DNA from: Gemmataceae bacterium
GTDB taxonomy: Bacteria > Planctomycetota > Planctomycetia > Gemmatales > Gemmataceae
Reading direction: 5' to 3'
DNA length: 47,509 bases
Assembly (NCBI GenBank): GCA_019752375.1
Contig: JAIEMG010000219.1
Coordinates: 1-47,509, forward strand
In this document: positions 14,284-23,420 of the stretch, one piece after another
Layout: every line of letters begins with the position of its first letter
Numbering within the stretch: position 1 is the stretch's first letter
Translations under genes and position numbers: made by a program
The notes under the pieces: generated by a model
The model's database searches: none
Told to the model about the DNA's origin: nothing
The model's input: only the letters and a program-made list of their open reading frames with translations

Positions 14284-17022
14284 TCAATGCAGATCGATGA
14301 TGCGCAATCCTCCGGCCGGAACGTCGCATTCGACCGAGTTCTGCTTGACGGCTAGTTCCTCCGTCGGCAATAAGCGGTCACGGGCAGACTTGATCGGCAC
14401 CTGTGACCGGATGATCACCTTGCGATTCTCGCGGTAGTCGGTCGGCAGGATGCCTTGCTGCGGCTTGGGCTGGCCCGCGGGGTTCAAGAGTGTGACCGTC
14501 CAGCCCTTGTCCGTGCGATTGAGAAGCCACTCCACGTCGCCGACGACCTCGACCGGCGTCAGGCCGCGAGTCAAATGAGCAAACAGCCGCGGCACTACCG
14601 GGATCGCGTGCCGAGAGATGCTCAGTCCACGCGGCACCGCCAGGTAAATCAGCCGGCCTTTTCCCCGCTCAAACGCGGCGCAGAACACCTTGCCCTCCGC
14701 GGTGGTGGCAAGGGCCCGCCCGCCATCGATGGGCCGATAACGGTAGCGCGGCGACGGATGCGTGTTGGGATCCTTCAGCCAGCGGTAGCTGTCGGATTCG
14801 GCCATGGCGCCCGTCGCGGGCAGGTCCAGGGCCCTCGCGCCGGGGCCGGTCAGATGCGTGTCGGCCACCAGCAGGGTGCCGCCGCCTTCCACATACTGCG
14901 CCAGCCGTTTACCTTCGGCCTCCGTCATCTCAATGTCGCCCGCCACGATCACGACCGGGTAGGTGTCGATCGTCCGCCATTTCTTGACGTCCGGGTAGGC
15001 GAAGATCACGTCGAAGACGTCACCGAAGACCCCGGGCACATTGACCTCGTTGGTGCCGGTGATCGGCTTGCCGCTCTCGGGGCCAATCGGATAGTAGGCC
15101 GCGCCGAAATACTCCTCCAGCATCTTCTCATGGTCGCCGAAGCGGAAGCGTTCCTGGTTCTGATGGTAGTTCTTGAACGAGTTGGGCCAGAAGGGCGACG
15201 GTTCCCAGCCGTGGGCATAATCGACCAGGAACGCCACGGGGGTAAAGGGATGACCGCGGTCCGGCTCCTTGGCGGTCAGGCGCAGGAAGCGGTCTACCAG
15301 GAGCCCCTTGGGAGAGAGCTGCACGTCCTTGACGCCCGCGGCTGCAGTGCCGCCCGGCTTCCAGAACTCATCGAAGCCCTGCTCGTGGTAGAACATCGAC
15401 GAGCCAGCCATGTACTGGTACCAGATGTCGTACTTGTACCACGTCATGCCAGCGCCGGAGTAGACCGAGTAGTAGTTGTCGAGGATATTGCGCGGGCTGG
15501 TGTAGCTTTGCTGCTTGCTGAACATGGTGGCGGCGTCGCCGAAATTGCAGGAGCGATAGGTAGCCGTCAACAGCTCCTGCTGACGAGCGGCTCCGCGCAG
15601 AAACGCCCAGCGCATGCCGAGCACCGACCAGGGGATTGCGGACGACTCGTAGCCGATGGTGCGGGCGCCCCAGTCGGCGCACAGCGGCGCGAACGTAATG
15701 TTGCCGACCGACAGGCAGGCAATGACGTCTTGATAGGCATTCTTGTCGAGGTCCTTGCCGTAGACGGCCCGATACTTGGCTGCATTGGCCTCCAGGCTGA
15801 GCGGAGTGAATGCCTCCGCCAGTTGCCGGCGCGTGTTGGCCTTGGCAGTCGCCTCCTGCATGCGCTTGGCGTCCACGTCGAAGTAACCCAGGTTTTCGCC
15901 CGAGATGGCGCCCACGTAGCGGCTGCGGTACTTCTCGAACGCTTCGATCCCCTTGGGGCCGATCGGTCGGGCGCCGGCATAGTTCATCATCGTGGCCCAC
16001 TGCCGATCGGGGTTGTCGTCAAGCCACTTCGCGAAGCGCCGCCCGGCGTCGGAGAGTTCGCCCGTCTTCGGATCGGCGGCGAAGATGATGGGACCGGCGC
16101 CGTGAAAGGTGGGGACCACGCGCGGATCCGAAAAGATGGGCACATCCTTCCGGCCGCCGTACAGCTTCTCGAATTCAAGACGGACGTCGTCATCTCCTAC
16201 CTTGTATGGGTAGAGCACCCGCTTGGGATCGTCACTGAGCCAGTTGCTCGACTTGTCCGTGCTCACGTTCCACAGGTAGCGGAAGCCCTTGTCATTGAAC
16301 GTGCGCAGCTTCCACGCCGGAGGCAGGTCCAAGGCGGGACGGTTGCGGGCCAATGGTTCCAGGTCTGAAAGCCCACCCTTGCGGAACCGGTCCAGGACCT
16401 CCCAGGCCGGATTGCGCGGCCGCTCCTTGATGCGTGGTCGGTAGTCCGGATCGGTAGTCAGCACGAGGACGTCGATCTGACGGGGCTCGGGGTCCTTGGT
16501 CGTGGAGAGCAGGCTGAGCTTGGCCTGGCCTTTTTTTAGCGACACCTCCCGCTGGTCCCAGGCGAACGCCCAGCCCCAGTAGAGCTTCATCTCGTTGTCC
16601 TCGTCGACAACGGGCTTTTCGCCATAGCGGCCGATCCAGGGCTTGGCGCCGTCTTGCTCGAGCTGAACCTGGAACCGTGTCGTTTTCTCGCGCCAGTCGC
16701 CGTAACGGACCCAGACGAAGTACTTGCCGTCGACGGGGACGTCGATGGTCTTGGTGGCGGCGGCCTTGTCGTCATCGGCGCCGCAAGCGATGGACAGGAA
16801 CCCGCTCTCACCGCCCTGGTTCCATTCCGCGGCCCAACCGGGGCCGGACAGCCCCCAGTGACCGCTGGTTTTCTTGCGATCGGGAGGCCCCATCGGCCAG
16901 CAGTAGCCCTTGATGCCATCGAGGTGTTCGGCTTCGATCCAGAGCGTCTCCGCAGCCAGTGCGGGCTGGCTCACGACCGCAAGACAGAACCAGAGTCCGA
17001 CGCGTTGGGAATAGGACGCCAT
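14284..17022 (-). CDS. Large secreted glycoside-hydrolase-like protein
   Basis: 912 residues. The ATG at 17022 is chosen because AAGGAG lies eight bases upstream and the protein then opens with a signal peptide (MASYSQRVGLWFCLAVVS then QPALAAE). Residues about 24-205 look like a carbohydrate-binding beta-sandwich (WIEAEHLDGIKGYCW, GKYFVWVRYGDW). The middle is rich in Trp/Tyr/Asp and resembles a TIM-barrel hydrolase (VGAISGENLGYF, TYRSCNFGD). The C-terminal third has a glutamine-amidotransferase-like fold as in the trimerisation domain of beta-galactosidases (VVIVAGDIEMTEAEG, GGGTLLVADTHL). I infer an exported polysaccharide-active protein; no named glycoside hydrolase family or catalytic pair could be assigned by eye. 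Confidence 0.65.
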   Translation of the reverse strand: MASYSQRVGLWFCLAVVSQPALAAETLWIEAEHLDGIKGYCWPMGPPDRKKTSGHWGLSGPGWAAEWNQGGESGFLSIACGADDDKAAATKTIDVPVDGKYFVWVRYGDWREKTTRFQVQLEQDGAKPWIGRYGEKPVVDEDNEMKLYWGWAFAWDQREVSLKKGQAKLSLLSTTKDPEPRQIDVLVLTTDPDYRPRIKERPRNPAWEVLDRFRKGGLSDLEPLARNRPALDLPPAWKLRTFNDKGFRYLWNVSTDKSSNWLSDDPKRVLYPYKVGDDDVRLEFEKLYGGRKDVPIFSDPRVVPTFHGAGPIIFAADPKTGELSDAGRRFAKWLDDNPDRQWATMMNYAGARPIGPKGIEAFEKYRSRYVGAISGENLGYFDVDAKRMQEATAKANTRRQLAEAFTPLSLEANAAKYRAVYGKDLDKNAYQDVIACLSVGNITFAPLCADWGARTIGYESSAIPWSVLGMRWAFLRGAARQQELLTATYRSCNFGDAATMFSKQQSYTSPRNILDNYYSVYSGAGMTWYKYDIWYQYMAGSSMFYHEQGFDEFWKPGGTAAAGVKDVQLSPKGLLVDRFLRLTAKEPDRGHPFTPVAFLVDYAHGWEPSPFWPNSFKNYHQNQERFRFGDHEKMLEEYFGAAYYPIGPESGKPITGTNEVNVPGVFGDVFDVIFAYPDVKKWRTIDTYPVVIVAGDIEMTEAEGKRLAQYVEGGGTLLVADTHLTGPGARALDLPATGAMAESDSYRWLKDPNTHPSPRYRYRPIDGGRALATTAEGKVFCAAFERGKGRLIYLAVPRGLSISRHAIPVVPRLFAHLTRGLTPVEVVGDVEWLLNRTDKGWTVTLLNPAGQPKPQQGILPTDYRENRKVIIRSQVPIKSARDRLLPTEELAVKQNSVECDVPAGGLRIIDLH

Positions 17023-17030
17023 GAACCATG

Positions 17031-17036
17031 CTCCTT
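17031..17036 (-). promoter_or_regulatory. Ribosome binding site deciding the start at 17022
   Basis: AAGGAG on the minus strand, eight bases before the ATG that opens the signal peptide. This rules out the longer upstream frame. Confidence 0.7.
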
Positions 17037-17100
17037 CGCGTGACGATTTCATCCGCCGCGCATCCGATCCAAGAGGGCAACGCACGCTGTTGAATCCGCG

Positions 17101-19245
17101 TCATTTCATTGGAGCGAGCTTCATATTCAGGTTCTTGACCAGAAACGCCCACTGGTCGGCGATTTCCTCAATCATCTTCGCCGTCGGCTTTCCCGCTCCG
17201 TGCCCGGCGCGTGTCTCGATCCGCGCCAGTACGGGCGCCGGCCCGGACTGACAGTGCTGAAGCTGCGCGATGAACTTGAAGCTGTGGCCAGGCACCACCC
17301 GGTCGTCGGTGTCGGCCGTCGTCACCAGGGTGGCGGGGTATTTCGTCCCTTTCTTCAGGTTGTGGTAGGGCGAGTAGGCGTACAGCGCCTTGAACTCGTC
17401 CGGCTTGTCGGAAGAACCGTAGTCGTCCACCCAGAAACGGCCGGCGGTGAACTGCTGGAAGCGCAGCATGTCCATCACGCCGACCGCGGGCAGGCAGGCG
17501 CCGAACAAATCCGGGCGCTGCGTCATGCACGCGCCGACCAGCAGGCCGCCGTTGCTGCCTCCCTGGATCGCCAGCTTCTCCGGCTTCGTGTACTTCTGGG
17601 CGACTAGCCACTCGGCCGCGGCAATGAAGTCGTCGAAGACGTTCTGCTTCTTCAGCTTCGTGCCCGCCTGGTGCCATTCCTCGCCGTACTCGCCGCCGCC
17701 GCGCAAGTTGGCCACGACGAACACGCCGCCCATCTCCAGCCACATCAGGCGGCTGATTGAGAATGCCGGCGTCAGGGGGATGTTGAAGCCGCCGTAGCCG
17801 TACAGCAGCGTTGGATGGCTGCCGTCCAGCTTGATGTCCTTCTTCGCGGTGATGAACATCGGCACCTTGGTGCCGTCCTTGCTGGTGAAGAAGACCTGCT
17901 TCACCTCGTAATCGTCCGGGTTGCACTTCACCTTCGCCTGACGGATCAGCTTGCTCTTGCCCGTGATCAGATCGTAACGGTAGATGCTCGGCGGCGTCGC
18001 GAAGCTGGAGAACGAGTAGAACGTCTCGGTGTCGGTCCGCTTGCCGCCGAAACCGCTGGCGGTCCCGAGCGTCGGGAAGGCCACCTCGCGAACGAACTCG
18101 CCCGTGGGGCTGAAGAGCTTTAGCTGGGTGCGGGCGTCCTTGAGGTACGAGGCGACCAGGAGGTTGCCGACCCAGCCGACGCTGTTCAGTTTCTCGTCGG
18201 CCTGCGGGATGATCTCCTTCCAGTCCGACGGCTCGGGCTTGCGCGTGTCGATGGCGATCACCCGGCCACGCGGCGCCTTGTGGTCGGTCTTGAAGTAGAA
18301 GACGGGGCCATCGTTGCCGATGAAGCTGTACTCGCTCTCGAAGTTGTCGATCAAGTCGACCGGCATCGCATAGGGCTCTTCCAGGTCGCGGTAAGTGATG
18401 CGGTACTTATGGTCGGTACCTTTCCAGGTGCTCAGGATCAGGTAGCGGCCGTCCTCGCTGACTTCGGTCGAGAAGCCCCAGTCCGGATGGTCCGGCCGGC
18501 GGTAGACGAGCACGTCGGCGGACTGCGGCGTGCCGAGGCGGTGGTAGTAGACCTTCTGATTGTGGTTCAGGCCCTGGAACTGGGCGCCCTTCTTCGGCTC
18601 GTCGTAGCGGCTGTAGAAGAAGCCCTTGCCGTCCCGCGTCCAGGTCGCGCTGCTGAACTTCACCCACTTGACCTCGTCGCTCAGCGGCTTGGCCGTGGCA
18701 ATGTCGAGGACGCGGAACGTGTGCCAGTCGCTGCCGGACTCGGCGACGCCATAGGCCAGGTATTTGCCATCGTCGCTGACCGACATCTCCGCCAGGGCGA
18801 CGGTGCCGTCCTTGGACCACGTGTTCGGGTCGAGCAGGACTCGGGGCTCCCCATCAAGGGAGTCGAGGGTGTACAGGACCGACTGGTTTTGCAGGCCGTC
18901 GTTCTTGGTGTAGAAGTAGCGGCCCCCCGCTTTGAAGGGCGCCGAGTATTTCTCGAAGTTCCACAGTTCGGTGAGGCGGCGCTGGATGCCTTCGCGTTCG
19001 GGGATGGCTTTCAGGTAAGCGGACGTGACCTTGTTCTCGGCCTCGACCCAGTCGGCGACTTCCTTGGACTTGCGGACGTCGTCCTCGAGCCAACGGTAGG
19101 GGTCCGGGACCTTGACGCCGTGATAGTCATCGACCTGATCGGACCGGCGCGTGGAGGGGTATTGCAACGCAGAGTCGGCAGCCGTCGCGATCACGGCGAG
19201 CAGTCCTCCCAGGAGAATCGCGGCGATACAGGTCTTGCTCGACAC
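17101..19245 (-). CDS. Prolyl oligopeptidase (peptidase family S9A), exported
   Basis: 714 residues from a GTG start (19245) supported by GGAAGGAG six bases upstream and by the signal peptide that follows ([19 protein letters not shown]). The N-terminal cap begins [20 protein letters not shown] and PYRWLEDD, diagnostic for S9A, then a seven-bladed propeller up to about residue 440, then the alpha/beta-hydrolase domain. The catalytic triad is visible: Ser564 in GGSNGG, Asp in [11 protein letters not shown] and His in [10 protein letters not shown]. It would cleave prolyl bonds in short peptides in the periplasm. The open frame continues far upstream into the second MITE, so automated annotation may wrongly extend it to about 830 residues. 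Its start faces the WD40 gene across a 585-bp divergent gap. Confidence 0.95.
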   Translation of the reverse strand: MSSKTCIAAILLGGLLAVIATAADSALQYPSTRRSDQVDDYHGVKVPDPYRWLEDDVRKSKEVADWVEAENKVTSAYLKAIPEREGIQRRLTELWNFEKYSAPFKAGGRYFYTKNDGLQNQSVLYTLDSLDGEPRVLLDPNTWSKDGTVALAEMSVSDDGKYLAYGVAESGSDWHTFRVLDIATAKPLSDEVKWVKFSSATWTRDGKGFFYSRYDEPKKGAQFQGLNHNQKVYYHRLGTPQSADVLVYRRPDHPDWGFSTEVSEDGRYLILSTWKGTDHKYRITYRDLEEPYAMPVDLIDNFESEYSFIGNDGPVFYFKTDHKAPRGRVIAIDTRKPEPSDWKEIIPQADEKLNSVGWVGNLLVASYLKDARTQLKLFSPTGEFVREVAFPTLGTASGFGGKRTDTETFYSFSSFATPPSIYRYDLITGKSKLIRQAKVKCNPDDYEVKQVFFTSKDGTKVPMFITAKKDIKLDGSHPTLLYGYGGFNIPLTPAFSISRLMWLEMGGVFVVANLRGGGEYGEEWHQAGTKLKKQNVFDDFIAAAEWLVAQKYTKPEKLAIQGGSNGGLLVGACMTQRPDLFGACLPAVGVMDMLRFQQFTAGRFWVDDYGSSDKPDEFKALYAYSPYHNLKKGTKYPATLVTTADTDDRVVPGHSFKFIAQLQHCQSGPAPVLARIETRAGHGAGKPTAKMIEEIADQWAFLVKNLNMKLAPMK

Positions 19246-19251
19246 GGAATG

Positions 19252-19259
19252 CTCCTTCC
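19252..19259 (-). promoter_or_regulatory. Ribosome binding site deciding the GTG start at 19245
   Basis: GGAAGGAG on the minus strand, six bases before GTG. It fixes the start of the prolyl oligopeptidase and excludes the MITE-derived extension. Confidence 0.8.
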
Positions 19260-19428
19260 GATGGAGTGTGATAAAGTCACAGTGGATCCGTGGATAGTGT
19301 ATAGACCACGCTTCGTCATCGCCATCGCCGACGCGGCGACCTGACCGAGGCGGTTCGAAGGGGCGCCTGGCCGCGCTATGCCCGGCAACGGAGCAACGCC
19401 GTGGTGCCTGGGCGGGGGGATAACAATT

Positions 19429-19634
19429 GGGTGCAACTGCGTTTTCTACAAGGGAAACAGCAATCCTACACGGGAAAAACAAGGTTTTCGGCCATTCGGA
19501 GACCGGAAAATCGACCATTAATGCCCAAATTTGGGCAGCGATTGCAGCACGAAACTGACACGAGCTTTGAGAAGACCCTGAAAAACAGGGCATCTGCTAC
19601 TCAAGCTCATCCTGTAGAATTAGCAGCTGCACCC
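19429..19634. mobile_element. 206-bp MITE-like element, copy 2, with 9-bp target duplication
   Basis: Identical over all 206 bases to 2759-2964 and in the same orientation. Its own target duplication is different and perfect: ATAACAATT at 19420-19428 and 19635-19643. The internal 16-bp palindrome is at 19522-19537. With the element and one duplication removed, the ancestral site reads GCGGGG, an 11-base loop containing ATAACAATT, then CCCCGC, so the element jumped into the loop of a small hairpin. It lies in the divergent gap between the prolyl oligopeptidase and the WD40 gene, 184 bases upstream of the former, and may carry or disrupt promoter sequence. Confidence 0.93.
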
Positions 19635-19830
19635 ATAACAATTCCCCGCTTTCGTGGCAAGGTTTTGCCCGAGTTTTCGCACTGAAAGACGGACGCACCG
19701 TTTCCATCGTGGTGTTACCATGTCAGACCGGAAACTTGTTGAAGCCGCCTTCTCAACCAAGGACATTGCCAAGCCAGGGCATATCCTTGCAGAGGCAGAA
19801 CGCCTGAATCCTTGTTTTGGAGAACGGAAC

Positions 19831-21891
19831 ATGCAGAGCCAACCGAAGTCCCGCCTTGGCGTCGCCGTCTTCCTCGGTGTTTGTGCCCTGGTTCCCTCGC
19901 CGGCGCGCGCCGCCGACCCGCGCCTGGAACTGGTCCTGCAGATCGGCCACAGCAAGGCCGTGAAGTCGCTGAGCATGAGCGCGGACGGCAAGTACCTTGT
20001 CTCCGGCTCGGAAGACGCCACGGCGATCCTCTGGGACGTCGAGACAGGCCAGCTCCTCCGCACTTACAAGGGGCACAGCCAGGAAGTCAACTCGGTGAGC
20101 CTGAGCGGCAATGGCCGTCGGCTCGCCACGGCTTCGTCGGATCGCACAATTATTCTCTGGAACGTGGCGACCGGAGAAAAGCTTCGCACCTTCAAGAAAG
20201 ACGTCGGTTGGGTTCAGTCCGTGTGGCTGAGCGACGATGGCAAGCGACTGGTCTCGTCCGGCTGGGACAAGGACGTGATCCTCTGGGACGTTGAGAACGG
20301 CGAAATCGTCCAGAGGTTCTCCGGCCACAAGGGAATCGTTCGGTCCGTTGAATTGAGTGCCGACGGCACGCAGGTCCTTTCGGCCGGGGACGACGGCACG
20401 GCCATCCTCTGGGACGTCGCCAAGGGGGAGGCGTTGCACGCCTTCAAGGGACACAGCCAGTCGGTGCTGTCCGCCCACTTCGGCGCCGACGGCAAACGCC
20501 TGGTGACGGCCTCGCGCGATGGGACGGCGGTCCTCTGGGATGCCCAGAAAGCCGAGCGACTCCGCACGTTCAAGAGCGACTTCGCCGCCCTCCACGATGC
20601 ACGCTTGACGCCGGACGGCAAATTCCTGGCAAGCGCCGGCTACGACCACAAGACGATCGTGTGGAACACCGAATCGGGCGAGAAGGCGTACCCGGCCATC
20701 GAACACAAGCAGCGTTCCTCCCAGGCCGTGATCGTCAGCCGGGACGGGAAGTACTTCGCCGTCGGGTACGACAGCAACGCCGTCATCCTGTACGACGTCG
20801 CCAAGGGCACGCGGCTGCGAGCGCTCCAGGGCAGTGGCAAGGCGGTGCGGGCCGTCGGGTTGAGCGCCGACGGGAAGCGGATCGCCACGGGGGCCGACGA
20901 CGTGGTCGCCGTGATTTGGGACGTGGCCAAGGGAGGGCGGGAACACAGCTTCAGTGGTCAGGCAGGCTCCCTGGTGTCGATGTCCTTCAGTGCCGACGGC
21001 AAGCGCCTGGTCACGGCGAGCTCGGACTACTCCGCCGTCGTCTGGGACGCGGAGAAGGGCGAGAAGAAGAGCGGGTTGAACCTGGGCAACATGCCGTTCA
21101 ACCTGGAGTTCAGTGCCGATGGGAAGCAATTCCTCGCGACCTCGGCCCACACGACGACTTTGACGGATACCGACCGAGGCGAGCGCGTGCGTAGCCTCGG
21201 CTCGCACAGCGACATCATTAGCGCCGCAAGCATGAGCCGGGACGGCAAGCGTCTAATCACCGGCTCCACCATGGCCCAGGTCTTCGTCTGGGATGCCGAG
21301 AAGGGGAACAAGCTCCATCAGCTGCGGGGCCATGCAAACTCGGTCATCTGCTCCCAGTTCCACCCGGACGGCAAGCAGGCCGTTACCGGCTCCATCGACC
21401 GCTCGGCGATTCTCTGGGACACGCTGAAGGGAGAGAAGGTCCACTCCTTCGGCGGCAACGGGGCCGTGGTTGCCGTTCGCTTCAGCGTGGACGGCAAGCT
21501 CCTGGCCATCGCCTCCGGCCACTCGGCAACGCTCTTTGACGTCGAGAAAGGGGAGCGCTTGCGTGACTTCTCGGGCCACGCCGCCGGGGTGCAATCCGTG
21601 GCCCTCAGCGCGGACGGCAAGCGCTTGCTGACCGGCTCCGCGGACACCACGGCGCGCATCTGGGACGTGGCGAGTGGAAAGGAGTTGTGTGCACTCATCA
21701 GTTCGGAGGCCGGCAAGGAGTGGGCCGTGGTGACGCCGGACGGCTACTTCGATGGCAGCGCTACTGGTCTGAAGGCCATCACATTCCGCCTCCCGGAGTC
21801 AATCCAGTTGGTGTCCCCCGAGCAGAAGCGGAAGGAATTGCACCGGCCACGCTTGCTTACGAAGGTATGGAGCGGGGAGGAATTCCGCTAA
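19831..21891 (+). CDS. Exported 14-repeat WD40 protein
   Basis: 686 residues. The ATG at 19831 is preferred (GGAG eight bases upstream) because the signal peptide MQSQPKSRLGVAVFLGVC then ALVPSPARAAD starts there; an in-frame ATG at 19720 would hide it. I count 14 WD40 repeats of about 42 residues (first HSKAVKSLSMSADGKYLVSG, last HAAGVQSVALSADGKRLLTG), enough for two seven-bladed propellers; repeats 10 and 13 are the least regular. The C-terminal tail (EWAVVTPDGYFDGS, then RPRLLTKVW) resembles the segment that, in related bacterial proteins, joins WD40 propellers to caspase-like domains, but here the protein ends without one. It is probably a periplasmic scaffold; the partner is unknown. Confidence 0.85.
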   Translation: MQSQPKSRLGVAVFLGVCALVPSPARAADPRLELVLQIGHSKAVKSLSMSADGKYLVSGSEDATAILWDVETGQLLRTYKGHSQEVNSVSLSGNGRRLATASSDRTIILWNVATGEKLRTFKKDVGWVQSVWLSDDGKRLVSSGWDKDVILWDVENGEIVQRFSGHKGIVRSVELSADGTQVLSAGDDGTAILWDVAKGEALHAFKGHSQSVLSAHFGADGKRLVTASRDGTAVLWDAQKAERLRTFKSDFAALHDARLTPDGKFLASAGYDHKTIVWNTESGEKAYPAIEHKQRSSQAVIVSRDGKYFAVGYDSNAVILYDVAKGTRLRALQGSGKAVRAVGLSADGKRIATGADDVVAVIWDVAKGGREHSFSGQAGSLVSMSFSADGKRLVTASSDYSAVVWDAEKGEKKSGLNLGNMPFNLEFSADGKQFLATSAHTTTLTDTDRGERVRSLGSHSDIISAASMSRDGKRLITGSTMAQVFVWDAEKGNKLHQLRGHANSVICSQFHPDGKQAVTGSIDRSAILWDTLKGEKVHSFGGNGAVVAVRFSVDGKLLAIASGHSATLFDVEKGERLRDFSGHAAGVQSVALSADGKRLLTGSADTTARIWDVASGKELCALISSEAGKEWAVVTPDGYFDGSATGLKAITFRLPESIQLVSPEQKRKELHRPRLLTKVWSGEEFR

Positions 21892-22098
21892 CGCATTTGG
21901 GCCAAATTGGCGTTGTCGTCCGCGCGGGTTTGCGGCGGACGGCCAGTGCCCGCCGAAGCACTCCGCTGCTTGCAGTACATCGCTGCGCGGCATCAGTGTT
22001 GAACTCATGTTGCCGGATCATCACTTTTCCATCGCGCTCGGACATGCTACGCTCATCACGGTGCCACCCCTCGATCAATTCGGCAACGGGTTCGCTGC

Positions 22099-22224
22099 AT
22101 GAACCGGAACTGGAAGAACATTCCTGCCGTAGCCTTCGCGGGGCTCGTCTTCTCGCTGTCCCATGCGCCCACCGTTCGGATGAATAAAACACTCTTCGCC
22201 ACCGGTCCGCGGACTCTGAATTGA
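22099..22224 (+). CDS. Possible small secreted peptide, 41 residues
   Basis: ATG 22099 opens MNRNWKNIPAVAFAGLVFSL and ends at TGA 22222-22224, seven bases before the TPR gene. The N-terminus looks like a signal peptide but little mature protein follows and no homologue is recognised. It may be a leader peptide, a relic or chance. The rest of the 21892-22231 gap shows no gene. Confidence 0.25.
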   Translation: MNRNWKNIPAVAFAGLVFSLSHAPTVRMNKTLFATGPRTLN

Positions 22225-22231
22225 GACTAAC

Positions 22232-23263
22232 ATGAGCGATTCGCAACAGCGCGACTCACCGGACCCGATTGACAACCCTTCGATTCGTGGCGAAGACTCG
22301 ATGACTGCATCTTCCTGCGCCCTTTCGGGCGCCGACCACAACGAGCAAGGCGTTGCCCTGTTTCGCAAGGGCGATCACGCCGGCGCCTGTGCGTCCTTCA
22401 CCGCAGCGCTGGAGCAGAATCCTCGCCTGGCCGAGGCGTACAACAACCGCGGTACCGTGCGTCAGGCGCTCGGCGATATGCTCGGAGCGCTCGCGGACTT
22501 CGGTTCCGCACTGAACCTGGCCCCTCGCTATTACGACGCGTGCTGCAATCGTGGCATCGTTCGCGCCGCGATGGGTGACCACGCGGGCGCCCTGTTCGAT
22601 TTCAATACCGCCTTGGTCCTCAAACCACAACAGGCCGCAATCTATCTGCGCCGGGCTGCCGCACAGCGGGCGCTCAAACAACTCCCTGGCGCCGTGGCGG
22701 ACTGCAACGAGGCAATTCGGCTCAACCCCAACGATTCCCAGGCGTACCACTTGCGCGCCCGTCTCCACAACTACCGGTGGAATTTCCCTGCCGCCGCCGC
22801 CGACTTCGACAAGGCATTGGAGCTCTATCCGCGCGGGCCGCGGGATCCGGTGCGCTTGTGTCGGCTCCATGTTGGTCGCGCCAGCGTTTACTATCACGTC
22901 GGCGACGAAGCGGTCGCTTGGGAAAGCTACCGCGCGGCGTATGCCTTGCATCCGCAAATCTACGCGCAGTTCTGTGTGAGCACCGTCGAGGAGAACATCC
23001 GGAATTGCCTTGCGGACACCCTGGCGAGTTACACGAAGCACCTGTCTGCCAATCCGGCGGATCGCTTGACGTGGTCTCTCCGGGGCATGACCATGCTCAT
23101 TCTGGGTCGCAAATCTGAAGCGTGGAGCGATTTCGAAGAACTCTCTCGGCGCGGCAGATTCGAGAAACTCCTCGCGGTCTTGATCGACCGGGTCGGCGAT
23201 GCCGACGACCGGGCGAGAGCACAGAAACTCTTGGACGCGTCGTCGCCGAGCCCGTCGGCTTGA
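22232..23263 (+). CDS. Tetratricopeptide-repeat protein
   Basis: 343 residues with about five clear TPR units between residues 30 and 205 (ending ALEQNPRLAEA, ALNLAPRYYDA, ALVLKPQQAAI, AIRLNPNDSQA, ALELYPRG) and one or two degenerate units further on. There is no signal peptide, so it is probably cytoplasmic and serves as a protein-binding scaffold. An alternative start is Met 24 (22301), which removes an unstructured Asp/Ser-rich leader. It ends 157 bases before the PKS; a functional link is possible but not shown. Confidence 0.8.
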   Translation: MSDSQQRDSPDPIDNPSIRGEDSMTASSCALSGADHNEQGVALFRKGDHAGACASFTAALEQNPRLAEAYNNRGTVRQALGDMLGALADFGSALNLAPRYYDACCNRGIVRAAMGDHAGALFDFNTALVLKPQQAAIYLRRAAAQRALKQLPGAVADCNEAIRLNPNDSQAYHLRARLHNYRWNFPAAAADFDKALELYPRGPRDPVRLCRLHVGRASVYYHVGDEAVAWESYRAAYALHPQIYAQFCVSTVEENIRNCLADTLASYTKHLSANPADRLTWSLRGMTMLILGRKSEAWSDFEELSRRGRFEKLLAVLIDRVGDADDRARAQKLLDASSPSPSA

Positions 23264-23420
23264 GCCGGAGACGAGAATTCGCCCGGACTAATCGAGCGCG
23301 GGCTTCCGTCATGTGCCCAGGGACTCCCTGTCGCCAACGGCGCTCACCGCAGACCATGCGATGGACTGGTCGCCGCGTTTCCGAAGACCAGCTGGCGGCG
23401 CACGCGCACCGGAGAGGCAA

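Noticed and set aside
14455..16368. Plus-strand open frame of 637 residues opposite the hydrolase-like gene
   Set aside because: Antisense shadow; the minus strand has a signal peptide and a good ribosome binding site.
19246..19593. N-terminal extension of the prolyl oligopeptidase into the MITE
   Set aside because: The extension is MITE sequence read through; the GTG start at 19245 has a strong ribosome binding site and a signal peptide, and the same extension peptide appears at copy 1 with no gene attached.
21687..22187. Open frame of 166 residues overlapping the WD40 end
   Set aside because: Out of frame with the WD40 gene and without any motif; only the last part (22099 on) might be a small peptide and is listed separately at low confidence.
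23264..23420. Extension of the PKS start to 23313
   Set aside because: The added 36 residues are Arg/Pro/Ala-rich with no family support, whereas ATG 23421 has GGAGAGG upstream and leads straight into the ketosynthase.
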